Positions 23,301-38,300 of a stretch of 64,000 bases of DNA are shown here, one piece after another. The first letter of the stretch is position 1, and the number at the start of each line of letters is the position of its first letter. Position numbers and translations under genes: made by a program. The notes below the pieces were generated by a model. The model worked only from the letters and a program-made list of their open reading frames with translations. It had not been told where the DNA came from and made no database searches. Source of the stretch: Claviceps africana (taxonomy: Eukaryota > Ascomycota > Sordariomycetes > Hypocreales > Clavicipitaceae); contig SRPY01000016.1 in the NCBI GenBank assembly GCA_018360145.1, positions 62,001-126,000 of the forward strand. The letters are read 5' to 3'.

Positions 23301-26300
23301 CCTCGGATGATCAGTATCTGATCCTCATTGCGCACCATTTAGTCGTCGACCTTGTTTCGTGGCGAGTTATATTGGACGACCTCGAGTCATTGATAGTTGG
23401 GAAGAAGCTACTCGACGGTCTCTCTTTCTTGTCCTTCCAGCAGTGGAATTTGTTACAGGCCAACATAGCTCATTCTCCCGAGTTTGCTCCCGATAAGGTC
23501 CTGTCCACTCAAAATGTGCATAACGACCACGAATTCTGGGGATTTACCAAGACTACTTCAAACACAGCTAGCGACCATATCAGGAAGAATGTGGAGCTAG
23601 ACAATGCTACGACGTTGCTTTTGCTCAAGGATGCTAACAACGCATACAACACGGAACCAGTTGAATTAATACTTTCCTCCATATGGGACGCTTTTTTCTA
23701 TACATTCCCTATGCGTAAAGGGCTAACAATCTTTAATGAAGGTCACGGCCGGGAGCCATGGACTTCAGAAATGGACTTATCTCGCACGGTTGGCTGGTTC
23801 ACGACCTTAAGCCCTGTTCATCTTCTTCGTACCGACGGAGATAGTGCTTTTCATGTCGTCCGGCTGGTTAAGGACGCGCGGAGGCGGCTGCCCTCCAATG
23901 GCTGGATGTACTGGGTCTCGAGACATCTAAATGAACATGGAATTGCAGCATTCGCGTCGCACTCTTCCACAATGGAAGTACAGTTCAATTACCACGGCCA
24001 GTATCAGCAATTAGAGCGGCCCGATTCTCTCTTTCAGGTCGTGAATTTTGACGACGAAGTGTCTGCTATTGGACCCCTACTTCCTACATCAGTTCTGTTC
24101 GATATTGATGTTGTTATTGAAGGCGGGGTGACTAAAATATCTTTTTCGTGGAACAGACACTTAGCCCATCAAGATCTGATTCGGGCATGGATCGCTCAAA
24201 TTGAAACATCGGCACAATTTCTTTGCTCTGAGCTGTGCAACAAACAAACCGAGCGCACTCTTTGTGATTACGAATTCCTTAACCTTGATTATAAGTATCT
24301 GGATGAGTTGCATGAAAATATCTTACCCCAGATTGAAGAAATCAACAACTCCCAAGTCGAGGCCATTTATCCATGCTCTCCCATGGTGGATGGAATTCTT
24401 CTCAGTCAATTGAAGGGAACTGGTTCCTATGAGACCTCTCAAACGTGGCTAATAAAGCCTCAACAATCTCACCAAATCAACGTCGATGGTTTGATGGACG
24501 CTTGGCAAGCTGTCATTGCTAGACATCCTTCAATGCGAACTGTGTTTATCCATGGTGTGGATGCGTCAGTCGCCTTCTACAATGTGGTGCTTAAGTCCTA
24601 CCGCGGCGAGGTTCTTCTGCTCGAAAGTAACAGCTTTGAATCAGCACTTTCTAGATTAAGAGAAGTACCACCAGTCAACTATTTAAAGGCCAAGCCTGCT
24701 CATCGACTAGTACTTTGTACTATAGCGGGTGATGACCAGGTGCTCTGCAGGATCGAGATGAGCCACGCTATCTCGGACGGTGCTTCAACGTCTATTACCA
24801 TGAATGATTGGGCTAAAGCCTACGCTGGAGAGCTTGATACTGAAGAAATAAGAGATATAAACCAGGAATTTTCTCGAGCTCTTTCGGTTGTGTCCAAAGA
24901 TGATAAAATGGCCTACTGGAAGAGAAAACTATCCGGTTTGGAGCCTTGCCACTTCCCGCACCTCGTTGAAATAAAGCCAAACGACGATCATGCTACCGCT
25001 ACAGTCACTTTGGAGCTGGAGCATTCAACTTTGCGCCAGATACAACGATTCTGTGAGGCATGCTCGGTTACTCCCGCTAGCTTGTTTCAATGTGCTTGGG
25101 CCCTCACCTTGTCAGCCTACACAGGAAGTGACTCCGTCTGCTTTGGATATCTTTCGTCTGGAAGAGATTTGGCTGCTCAAGGTATTATGGATGCTATCGG
25201 AGCATATGCAAATGTTATGATTTGTCGTGTTGACATTTCCAGGGAATGGAGCAGTGATGACTTACTTCGTCACGTCCACGACCAAGTTTTGGAGGACTTA
25301 AACTTTCAACACTGCTCCGTTGCTGATATTCAGCACGAGCTTGGTCTTCCATTTGGTCAAGCTCTCTTCAATTCAATTCTCTCCTTCCAGAATGACAACG
25401 AGGGATCCGTCGAAGGCATCGAGACACAACACCTCGTATTTACTGATCTCGACTGGGAGGATCCGACAGAGTATGAGATCACAATCAACATCAGACAAAC
25501 CAGCGCATCAATCTGCTTCACACTGGATTATCGACTTGCGTGTATGTCCATGGACCAAGGGCAGAGCGTTATCTCGCTTCTGGAGAAAGTTGTTACAGGT
25601 CTGGTCAGCGATCCCAAGGCAGTCTCCCCAGCTGGCAACGGACGATCAAACAAGCTTTCACTAATGGATAACATTGGTGAAAGAGACCTGGAGCAAGTTT
25701 GGAAATGGAACAAGACAGTACCCGAAGCCGTTGACGACATAATTCACGACATAATAACTAAGGTAGCTCGGAAAACCCCTGACGCACCTGCTATCTGCTC
25801 TTGGGATGGTGATTTTACGTACGCGGCATTAGATACTATGTCCTCGAAGCTCGCCTATTATCTAGTTACACTGGACGTTCGACCTGGTGTAATTGTGCCT
25901 TTATGCTTTGAGAAATCAAAGTGGATGCCCGTTGCTATGCTTGCCGTTATGAAAGCAGGCGCCGCATCTGTGGCCCTAGACAGCACTCTTCCAGAAGAAC
26001 GCCTTTCTAGTATTATTCAACAGGTTAACCCTACTGTCATTCTTACGTCTTCGGCAAACGAAAAAAGGATAAGCCGCCTCGCAAACTGCGCCACTGTTCC
26101 CCTCTCGGATTCTCATCTCGGAAGCCTCGATACGAGACCTCGGACCCTACCAAATGTCCAGCCATTTGACATGCTTTATGTTGTATTCACATCGGGGAGC
26201 ACTGGTGTTCCCAAGGGTGTGATTATTACGCACTCTAACTTCAGCAGTGCTATCAGCCATCAGCAGACAGCTCTGGGATATCAAAGCAACTCTCGCGTAT

Positions 26301-29300
26301 ACGATTTTGCCAAATATGCCTTTGATGTCACGTGGTCTAATTTTATTCATACCATGACTGCCGGAGCCTGCTTGTGTATCCCGTCCGAGACCGAGACATC
26401 CAATAATATCACCGATTCTTTGAACTACTTTAAGGCGAACTTCGTTGATTTGACACCATCGGTCGCCAGCACTCTGAGCCCAACCGATCTTACCACACTT
26501 GACCAAATCCTGTTTGGCGGCGAGGCCTTAACGACACATCTTGCGTCGCAGTGGGCTGAGAACAAAAATGTTCTGAATACCTACGGTCCTGCAGAATGTA
26601 CCGTCACGGCAACTTTCGCAAAAGTTGGCAGATCCGATGCTTCTGCTGCTAGCATCGGGTCAGGATTCGGTCTGCGTACTTGGATTGTGCACCCTTCAGA
26701 CCACAACAGGCTTGTGCCAATCGGAGTTGTCGGTGAACTCCTACTAGAGGGTCCATTGGTTGGCGCGGGCTATCTTAACGACCTTGCAAAAACTAACGAA
26801 GCTTTCATTGACAGCCCTGATTGGCTTGCTGATGGATCGAAAAGCTGCGTCGGCCGAAAGGCAAAGTTATACAAGACGGGAGACTTGGTGCGATACAATG
26901 CAGACGGAAGTATGACATTTATGGGTCGCAAGGACGGTCAGGTCAAGATCAACGGGCAGAGACTAGAACTGGGGGATGTTGAACACCACGTTCGCGTCAA
27001 TCTCAAGTATGAAAAGCCAGTTCAGGTCTTTGCTGAGGTAATTAAGCCTCGGGCGAGCAAAAAGCCGATACTTATTGCCTTCGTTTATGCTGGTGGCGAG
27101 CTCAAGGGAAACAAGTGGATCGCCAAGATTACAGCCGGCCTTAACGAGAGACTCGCAACGAAAGTGCCTGGCTACATGATCCCCGCTGTTTACTTTTCAA
27201 TCGAGGATATACCTATGACAGCAACTGGTAAGACTGACCGTCGTCGTTTGCGAGAACGAGGCGAGCAAATGACATTGGAGGAGCTTACGGCGCTCAGAGT
27301 CCACAGCGGGGAGATGATGGTTCCAAGAACCGTTTCCGAAAAACGCTTACAAAGTCTCTGGGCATCTGTCCTTGACATTAAAGCGGACACTATCAGCGCG
27401 AACGATAGTTTTCTCCGCATTGGAGGCGACTCTATTGGAGCCATGAAATTGGTGGGTGCCGCACGCCAGGCAGGGCTTTCTCTAACCGTTTCCGACGTCT
27501 TCCAGCACCCAAAGTTGAGCGACATGGCCAAGATTACCGATCATGTTTCCAAGACTGAGCCCGAAGCTATTCGGCCCTTGTCGCTGTTGAAGTCCGGTAT
27601 TGACCCCCAAGCAGCGCGTGACCAAGTTGCGCAATTGTGTCATACCAATCGCGATCAAATACACGATATCTTTCCCTGTAGCCCACTGCAAGAGGGTCTT
27701 CTTGCTCTGACCGCTAAGAGAGCGGGTGACTATGTGGCCCAGCATATACTGCCTCTCGAGGAAACAACGGATGTCGACCGTTTTCGGAAAGCCTGGGAAA
27801 AGTTGCTGCAAATGACGCCAATTTTGCGTACCCGTATTGTCGATCTACCTGAACAAGGCCTCGTGCAGGCTATTCTCGACGAAGATGCTACTTGGCTTCA
27901 GTGCTTGGATGTGAACGACTATCAAGAAAAAGACAAGAATATGCCCATGGGCCTCGGAAAGCCCCTTGTCCGATATTCAATCACCAAGTCGCGTGACAAT
28001 AAACAGCAATTTGTCTTCGCGTGGACTGTTCATCACGCGCTCTACGATGGGTGGTCAATGTCGTGCCTCATGAGTCGTCTCGAGTTGGCGTATAGAGGAG
28101 ATGTGGTTCTGCGGGAGTCTCCCCCCTTCCAGCGCTTTATCCAGCACGTTATAAGCACTAGTAATGCGCATGCCAAACATTTTTGGCAGGATGAACTTGA
28201 AGGATGCGAAGCGCAAGTCTTCCCCAAGCTACCATCCGTGACATATCAGCCAACAGCGAGCTCATTTATCAACCATAACGTCGATAACCTCCACTGGCCA
28301 GAGTCCGACATCACTGCGCCAACAGCAATTCGCGCAGCATTAACAATCTTGACTGCAGGATATACAAACTCCAGTGACGTGGTTTTCGGGCTCACTGTGA
28401 GTGGTCGTCAGGCCGATGTACATGGTGTGGACGAGATGACTGGCCCAACCCTTGCAACCGTGCCTGCTCGAGTGGTCCTTGACTGGGATGAGACTGTTGA
28501 ATCATACCTTAACCGAATTCAGAAGCAGCAAGTGCAGATGACAACTTTTGAGCAGACCGGCCTGCAGAACATCCGTCAAATGGGAACCAATGCTAAAGAC
28601 GCCTGTGACTTTCAGACGCTACTGCTAATACACCCTGCTGAGCAGGCTGCGCAGCTTGAAAGTCGGATATTTGCACCTTCGAGGCAAGACGATAATGAAG
28701 ACGAAACCGGTGCTCAAATTGCTCAGTTCGTCACATATGCCCTAACTATTGAGTGCAACTTGGCGAACTGTGGTTTGGATATGCGATTTGAATTCGATGA
28801 GCGCATCCTTAGCAAATACCAAGTTCAAAAATTTGCTAGACAGATGGAACATATTCTGCGGCAACTATGCGATATCAAACAAGAAAGACAATGTGTTAAA
28901 GACATTGAGACGATCAGCAAGGACGATCTGAAAGACATCTGGGAATGGAATGCTACAGTACCAATGACTGTGGAGACTCCAGTGCATGAGATTGTTGATA
29001 ATACGTCTTTAACGAAACCCGAGGCCCTAGCTGTTTGCGCATGGGACGGTAGTTGGAGTTACGGACAACTCTATGATTTATCCTCACGACTAGCCTATTA
29101 TCTAGTGAATTGTGGAGTTGGTCCGGAAGTTGCAATTCCTATATGCGTCGAAAAATCAAGATGGAGTCCAATTGCAATCCTTGGCGTTATGAAGGCTGGC
29201 GGGGTGTGCGTTACTCTCGACACAAACCTACCAGAGGAGCGCCTCATCAGCATCGTCCAACAAGTCAACCCGGCCCTGATGCTTTCATCCCCGACAAATG

Positions 29301-32300
29301 AGAGCCTGGTTTCTCGCTTATCCTCTGATAAGCCTGTTGTCGTCGTTGATGAAAAGCTGTTGCACTCGCTGGAATACCCAAGGGGTGAGACACTGCCGAA
29401 GATTCAACCTTCCAACACCCTCTACATTGTTTTCACGTCTGGAAGTACTGGCGTACCTAAAGGTGTAAAGATAACACACTCCAATTTCAGCAGCGCAATC
29501 ATACATCAACGAAGTGCTCACAACTTTGATAACATTGCTAACGCCAGAGTCTATGACTTTGCATCGTTTGCTTTTGACACGTCATGGCAGAATATGCTTG
29601 CCACTTTTGACTGTGGTGGTTGTTTGTGCATTCCGTCTGAAGCTGAGCGACGGGATGACTTGCCTGGATCTATTGAACGCTTTAAAATCACCCATAGCGA
29701 ACTCACTCCTTCTGCTGCGATGGTGTTGCCCCTATCGACGCTTAAGAAACTCAATACCCTCATTCTTGGCGGTGAGAGACTGCAGGAGGCATACGCCAAA
29801 CAATGGGCCTCAGTGGTCAATGTCAAGAACTCATACGGTCCTTCCGAATGTACTCCGACATCGACCGTCGCCGACGTTGACCCCACAAGCTTCAACGCTG
29901 CAAATATTGGCAAAGGCAGAGGTGTCAACACATGGATAGTGGACACAAGAACTGGTGATTCTTTGGTGCCTGTGGGATGCATAGGCGAATTGATGCTCGA
30001 AGGACCACTCGTGGGTCCTGGTTACCTTGGAGATCCCGAAAAGACTGCTTCCGTGTTTATCGAAAATCCATCGTGGCTTACACGTGGATGTCCGGGCCAC
30101 CCTGGCCGTCAAGGCCGACTGTATAAGACTGGTGACTTAGTCTTCTACAATGACGATGGGACTTTGGCCTACGTCGGCCGCAAAGATGCTCAGGTCAAAA
30201 TTCGTGGCCAACGGGTTGAGTTGGGTGAGGTTGAAAGTCATATTACACGTCATCATTTGACACGACAATCAGCATGTTTATTTCCTAAGTCCGGGCCTTA
30301 TGCAAATACGCTGGTCAGCGTCTTCAGTATCCAAAACATCCAGGAAGATTACAACGAGACCGATAACAGTTTAGATCAAAATGGACCTTCGTTCGCCGGC
30401 AATTCCAGCTCAGCATCTTCTGTTACCGAACTGACCAGCTCTTGGAGTTCGATTGAATCCCCAAGGACTCCTGACTCACAGCATAGCGTGGATTTCATAC
30501 TCGAAGACCGTCCTACTACCGTTCAGACCTATATCGAAGAGCTGCGGAATACGCTTGATGCGTCGTTGCCTTCCTATATGGTTCCCACCAAGTGGATCGC
30601 AGTGAAAAATATTCCACTTAACGCGTCTGGCAAACTGAATCGCAAGCAAGTCGAGACTTGGCTTCATAATATGGACGAGCATGTCTATGCAAGGCTTTCC
30701 GAGTTCGACAATTTTTCTGTTTGCCGGGAACCACAAACACGGCCTGAGCGTGTTCTTGTCAATGCGTGTTGCCGGGTTTTGAACGTACAAGCCTGTCAGG
30801 TCAATATAGATCGCTCGTTTGTGGCTAATGGCGGCGATTCTATCTCGGCGATGCGATTGACCCCCCAATGCCGTGCGGAGAATGTCGTCTTCTCTGTTGC
30901 CACTTTACTCAAGGCAAAATCATTAGCGGAGGTCGCAAAACTATCATCCGTGACGACCCGTTCAACCTTGACCAAGACAGAAGACTTTGGCAGACCTTTT
31001 CCCCTTTCCCCAATCCAGCAATGGTTCTTTGATCAAACACCTAGCCATCTTGTCAACTATCCAAGCCACTATTGCAACCAGTCATTTTACGTTCGGATTA
31101 ATCAACCAGTGTCTTCTACTGACGTTGCTGATGCTGTTTCAAAAGTTGTTGAACAGCACTCAATGCTTCGTGTCCGCTTCCAGCAGCAGCACGGCAACTG
31201 GACACAAATAATTCCAGAGTTCACGGATGCTGCATACCATTTCGAGGCTTCAAGCTTGAATTCCATGGAAGAATTGCAAACTCTAGCCTCCCGGCGTCAA
31301 CTGAGTCTCGACTTCCAACTCGGACTTGTGTTTTCTGCTGATCTTTGCACATTCTGCTCGGGTGAACAGTATCTTGTTCTCGTTGCTCATCATCTAGTTA
31401 TTGATCTTGTCTCGTGGCGGATTATTCTGGACGACCTCGAAACGCTCCTTACTGGCGGAGTTCTAATGGAAAGCCTTCCATTTCGAATTTGGAACGATCT
31501 TCAGCGTCAAGAGGCCAAGTCTTCCAAGTTCCACTCGCGCAATGTCTTATCTACAGATGGTATCAACAATGATTTAGGTTTTTGGAAATTCCAACCTGGA
31601 TCCCCAAATTCAACACGTGATCATATCAATAAATCTTTTACGATCAATCAAGAAACTACGTCTCTTGCCTTGAAGGAGGCAAATAATGCCTTCAACACCG
31701 AGCCAGTCGATCTGCTGCTATCAGCAGTATGGGATGCATTTTTTAGTACATTTATATCTCGACATAGCCTAACCATCTTCAACGAGGGTCATGGTCGTGA
31801 ACCCTGGAACGCCGACATTGACATTTCCAGGACAGTCGGCTGGTTTACTACTATGAGCCCGATAAATATGTCTCGAGAGAACATAAATGATCGTATTGAT
31901 ATCGTGAGACGTATCAAGGATGCTAGGAGGAAGCTTCCTGCCAACGGATGGAAGTACTTTTCTTCTCGGTATTTGAACAGCGAAGGGATCGATGCCTTTA
32001 AATCCCATGAGTCAGTCATGGAGATGAGTTTCAACTATCATGGCCAATTTCAGCAGCTCGAGCGGGAGGATTCGTTCTTTACTAGCATCGAGCTTCCGGA
32101 TGTCTCTGATATAGGACCCGAACTGCCTGCATCCTCATTGTTCAATGTTAATATGTCGATTGAGGGAGGGGAGACGCATGTCTCCTTTGCTTGGAATCGT
32201 CATATTTCTCACCAACATCTCATTATTAGATGGATCGAACAGATAGGGCCTTCGTTGCAGTCTATCTGCGACACGCTCGTATCTCGGTCAAGGCAGAAAA

Positions 32301-35300
32301 CACTAACTGACTACGAGTTCCTGAGCCTGGATTACGCTAGTTTGGATCATCTCCAGAGCCGCATTATTCCTGAAATTGAGCGGCTTCAAAAGACGACAGT
32401 GCAGGACATTTATCCTTGCTCACCAATGGTGGAGGGCATTCTACTTAGCCAGGCTAAAGAAGGTGGGCTCTACGAAACGTCTCAAATCTATGAAATCAGA
32501 CCGCGCGGAAAACATATCATCGACATGGACAGGCTGCAAGCTGCTTGGCAAAATACGATTTCCTGTCATCCTTCTCTACGGAGTCTCTTTATTGAAAGTC
32601 TGGATCCCAGCTTTGCGTTTAATCAGGTTGTCCTAGAAAAACACTATGGTGAAGTTGTGGTGCTAACGAGTGATACTCTTCGCTCTGCGGAAGCATTACT
32701 GCAAGTTCTTCCCAAGGTCAATTACCAGCAACTCAAGCCACCCCATCGTCTTACGCTCTGTCAAATTCTAGATGCCGGCACTATCCTCTGTCAAATTGAG
32801 ATGAGTCATACTATCACCGATGGTGCATCAACTGGGATCTTGATTGATGATTGGGCTCAGGCCTACAAGCGTATGCTGAGAAAAGCCAACCAAGACGAAA
32901 CTTGTCGTGAGTTTGCTCGAGCCTTGGTATCAGGAGATGCGGAAAACAAAAAGCTCTACTGGAAAAAGAAGCTGGCTGGCCTCAAACCCTGCCTTTTTCC
33001 TCCTTTGGACAAGAACACGGCGCCTACTCAAGCCGTATCATGGTCGACGGTAGACATTGATGGTGTACTCTTTGCTTCTATGCAGAAATTCTGCGAGTCC
33101 CATTCAATTACTCCATCGAGTTTGTTCCACGCCGCATGGGCCCTAACTTTAGCAACATATACTGGCACTGATAGCGTTTGCTTTGGCTACATTGCCTCAG
33201 GTAGGGACCTCCCTATCACTGGGCTTGTTGATGCCGTCGGTGCGTTCGCCAATATTATGGTTTGTCGCGCAAACATCTCTCGAGACTGGAGTAAACAACG
33301 TTTCGTGCAATATCTCCATCACCAGGTCTTGGAGGATATGGGATATCAGCACTGCTCTCTGGCTGATATCCAGCACGATTTGGGCATTGTCTCGGGACAT
33401 CAGTTATTTAACACAATCATGTCATTCCAGAAAGAGATCGAACAATATACAGAAGATGCCATCGACGAAAGTCTCGATTTCATTGAAGCCGATGGAGATG
33501 ACCCCACAGAGTACGACGTGGCAATCAGCATCACATGGGGTGTCGGTTTGGCGAGATTGTTCATCAATTGTCACCCTTCACGCTTCACCAATGACCAATG
33601 TCACCGTATTCTTACCTCGTTCAAGACCATCACCACGAATCTTGTGCGTGATGAACATTCGCAGGTCGACGTCAACACCTTGCAAAACTTTAACATGATC
33701 AACAAGTTAGATTTGCAGGACATTTGGAAGTGGAACGCGGAAGTCCCTGAGACTGTTGATACATGTCTTCATGATCTTATAGTCGACGTGGCAAGAAAAC
33801 AGCCACAAGACATCGCTGTTAATGCCTGGGATGGTGACTGGACATACGGGAAACTGGACTCGCATTCGACACAAATAGCTCAACATCTCACCCAGCTTGG
33901 CGTCCGCACAGGCGATGTAGTCGCATTATACTTCGAGCGTTCGGGCTGGGTTTCGGTGGCTATGCTAGCAGTGCTCAAGGCAGGAGGAGTTGCTACCTTG
34001 ATGGATTCATCTCAGTCAGAGAATGTTCTTCTTCAGACGATGGAGCAATGCAAGCCAGCGCTACTACTCTCATCCGATACAACGAAAGCACTTGTAGGAA
34101 AGCTTACCGACCGACCTATTCTTGTCGTCAACAACGATCTGGTAGGGCCGATAGCCCGAATACATCCTTCTACTCTTCCTAGACTCGAGGCATCAGCCCA
34201 GGCCTGCCTCATCTTCTCTCGGGGTTCTACTGGCCCGCCAAAATGCGTGGCCCTGACGCATTCCCATCTTAGCACCGCCGCGAAACACCAGAAAGATATT
34301 CAAGGGTACCATGCCGAATCAAGAGTTTATGACTTCATGCCATACGCTTCACAAATAGCTTGGAAGGTTTTTGCGTACACTTTTACTAGTGGCGCCTGCC
34401 TCTGTGTTCCTTCTAAATCTGAACAACAGCATGATCTTGACCATTCGATACTACACTGGAGACCAACCATCCTTGATATTACTCCTTCGCTCGCCGTCAT
34501 GCTCTCGGATGACGTCATCCAGTCATTGAAAACCTTGATCGTTGGCGGCGAACATCTTTCTTCATTCAACGCGAAGCGCTGGGCTCGTTTAGTGGACCTG
34601 AAGTTTACTTATGGTTTGCTCGAATGTACTCCAGTCGCTACCGTGGGTACTGTTCGTCTCGAGGAAGACAATGATCCCACAATCGGAAAAGGTGCCGGCG
34701 TGAATACATGGATTACCAATATACAAGATAGCAATACGCTTGCTCCCATCGGCAGCATCGGTGAACTTGTTTTGGAAGGATCATTGATTGGCGCTAGATA
34801 CCTGGATAACAACGAGAAGATCAGCGCATCTATTATTGAAAATCCACTCTGGCTCGCTCAAGGAAGTGGTGATCCAAACCAGCCTGGTCGCACGGGCCGA
34901 TTGTTCAGAACTGGCGATCTTGTCCGTTATAACAAAGATGGCACCCTAAAATTCATCGCCCGCAAAGAGAACCTGGCCAAGGTCCATGAGCAACATGTGG
35001 AACTTGGAGAAGTTGAGGATCATATGAGGCGTGTGCCTTCCATAAGTCATGCTGTTTGCCTGATTCCAAAGTCTGGCCGCTACTCCGACAAACTTGTCGG
35101 CATCTTCAGTCTCGACGAATCTTTTGACAATGGCGGCACCGAACATCGCAAACAGACTACACCAGAGCTCATATCTAGAGACAAGGCCGACGACGTGCGG
35201 GATTGCATACAGTCTCTTCAGGCTGCGTTGGATAACGCAATGCCTGCATACATGGTCCCAGGTGTCTGGGTGCCACTGAGGAGCATTCCCATTACGCACT

Positions 35301-38300
35301 CCGGAGCGTTGGACCGTAAGCTGCTTGCGAATTGGCTTTGCGACCTTGATGAAGAAACAAATGCCAGAATTTCCAACGCTGCGTCGTCATCGTCTGAGCC
35401 GGTTACAATGTCTGAAACGGTGATTCGAGACGCATGCAGCCACGTCCTCAACGTGCCACCGAATCTTATTAACATGCAGCGCTCATTTATTGCTAATGGT
35501 GGTGACTCCATCTCTGCCATGCAAATAAGTCCGTACTGCCGCGCAGCTGGCGTTGTGGTCCCGGTTGCGTCCCTGCTTAGAGCCAAGAAGCTGGTGGACG
35601 TCGCCGCTTCTGCAAACATTGCTAAAGGGGCTTTGAAAATGTCTTATAAGGAAGACTTTGGTCAAGCTTTTAGCTTGTCGCCAATTCAACAATGGTTCTT
35701 TAACCAATCACCGTCAGATAAAGTGAATACCGCGGATTACTATTGCAACCAGGCGTTCTATGTCCAAATTAAACGTCACGTATTATCGGATAAAGTGGCT
35801 GAGGCTATTGACAAAATTGTGCAACAGCACTCTATGCTAAGAGCACGGTTCCAACTAGATGCAAGAACAAGGGGCTGGGCGCAGTTGATTCCTAGGCCTG
35901 AAGACGCTGTGTACAAGTTCGCGACGCTCCCGGTTGATTCTTTGGCCACCATGAAGTCGATCATAACTCAACGACACCAGCAGCTGGATATCGAGCGAGG
36001 CTTGGTATTCAGCGTTGATATGTTTTCCTTGCCATCTGGTGAGCAATTTCTAGCACTGATCGCGCATCATCTGGTTGTGGATTTAGTGTCATGGCGTATC
36101 ATATTGGATGACTTGGAAACCCTACTTGGCGGCGGCACTATCATTGAAGAAATGCCTTTTCAGTCTTGGCAGAACCTTCAGGCACAGGAGGCTCGATCGT
36201 CCACCTTTTTGCCGGAGAAGGTCTTGCCTTGCTCCATCCAGCAGGATCTCGATTTCTGGAATTACTCCTCAGCCACACCTAACACGTTTAATGATCACTT
36301 CGAGCATTCATTCGACGTTGACAGTGCCACAACCGCAATTTTGCTTGAAGAGGCCAATAAAGCATTTAATACTGAGCCAGTCGATCTGATCCTCGCATCA
36401 GTCTGGGACTCATTCTTCCACACCTTTAAAACTCGGCAGGGTCTTACAATCTTTAATGAAGGACACGGTCGCGAGCCGTGGGCTCCAGAACTTGATATTT
36501 CACGCACTGTTGGCTGGTTCACCACGATGACCCCGATACACATATCGCGCGACCACACAACCACGAACATTCCAAGGTTCGTCAAGGATATCAGAAAGCA
36601 ACTTCCTTCAAATGGCTGGGCATACTTCACTTCGAGGTACCTGAACTCGGAGGGAATGAAATCCTTTGAGTCTCACGACACAGTTATGGAAGTGCTCTTC
36701 AATTATCACGGCCAATTTCAGCAGCTAGAGTCTGAGGACGCTTTATTTGAAAATGTTGTTTTTGAGGACATATTCGACGCCGGTGACAGCTTGCCTACAT
36801 CAGCGCTCTTCAGCATCAATGTGTCCATTGAACGCGGTTTAACTAGGTTCACCTTCTCCTGGAACAAACACATCAATCACCAAAACCTCATTCGCGACTG
36901 GATGGCGCAAGTCGTCACATCAATGCAGACCATTTGTAGCTCTCTATCGGCACTCCAACCCACACCTACACTCGTCGATCACGAGTTCCTGAGCTTAGAC
37001 TATAAGGGACTAGATGAGCTGCAAAACCACATTCTCCCTGCCGTTGTGTCCGAAACTGGATCCAGCGTTTCAGAGGTTTATCCCTGCTTGCCCATGGTAG
37101 ATGGCATGCTGCTCAGCCAAATTCGGGATCCCGAAGCCTACAAAACGTTACACGCGTACGAGATGCGACACCATCCTGGACAGCGGCCACTCGATGTCAA
37201 CCAATTGGCCGAGGCATGGCAGGCCGTAATTGCGCGACATCCAGCTCTTCGTAGCGTATTCTTTGGAGGTGTCGGAAAGACCACGGCATTTTCACAAGTT
37301 ATACTCGAGTCATATCATGGAGAAGTCATTGTACTAGAGGCGAAGACGAAGATAGAGGCCGTGGCCTTAATCCGGCAACTTCCTGCAGTTGATTATCAAC
37401 AGCTCAAACCGCCTCACCGTTTAGTCCTCTGCAGAACTTTAGACGACGGCGCTATCATCTGCCAGATTGAAATGAGCCACACGATTGTCGACGGTGCATC
37501 GACTTCCATTCTGTTGGGAGACTGGTCAAAAGCCTACAGCAATAGTCTGGACACAAAGACGCTATCAGAGACGAACCGTAATGTCGTCCGGGCTCTTCAA
37601 AACAATTCTTTGCTTACCAAGATGGCATATTGGAAGCAGAAGCTGAGTGGAGTTGAACAGTGCCATTTTCCAAAGCTCGCTGACGCGTCCGCTCCTTACA
37701 ACGACGTTGATACTGCTACTGCTAGCGTTGACCTTGACGGCGATGACTTCAACTCTATTCGGAATTTCTGTATATCTCAATCTGTCACCCCGGCAAGCAT
37801 ATTCCAGAGCGCTTGGGCGCTATTGCTTTCCATTTATACAGGCAATAGTTCGGTCTGTTTTGGATACATTGCCTCGGGTCGCGACTTACCCGTGGACGGC
37901 ATTGAACAGTCGGTTAACGCTTACGCTAACATGCTGATCTGTCGATCTAATGTTTCTCGCACGTTGACTTCATATCAGTTCATTCAGGAGTTACATGATC
38001 AAGTTCTGGAGGATCTTGACTTTCAGCATTGCTCTCTGGCTGATATACAGCATGACCTTCAATTCTCTTCCGAAAATCCATTGTTCAATACGATTTTATC
38101 TTTCCAAAAAGACGGTGCGGACGATGCAAAGGACATAAATATTGGAGATCTGATCTTTGTCGATATGGATCATGAGGATCCCATTGAAGTAAGACTACGC
38201 CCTGCGTTCAAAATAAAAATTAGTGTCATTTTTATTACGATTTTCAGAATTGTATACTAATCAACTTACACAGTACGATATTTCTTTCGACATAACTTAC

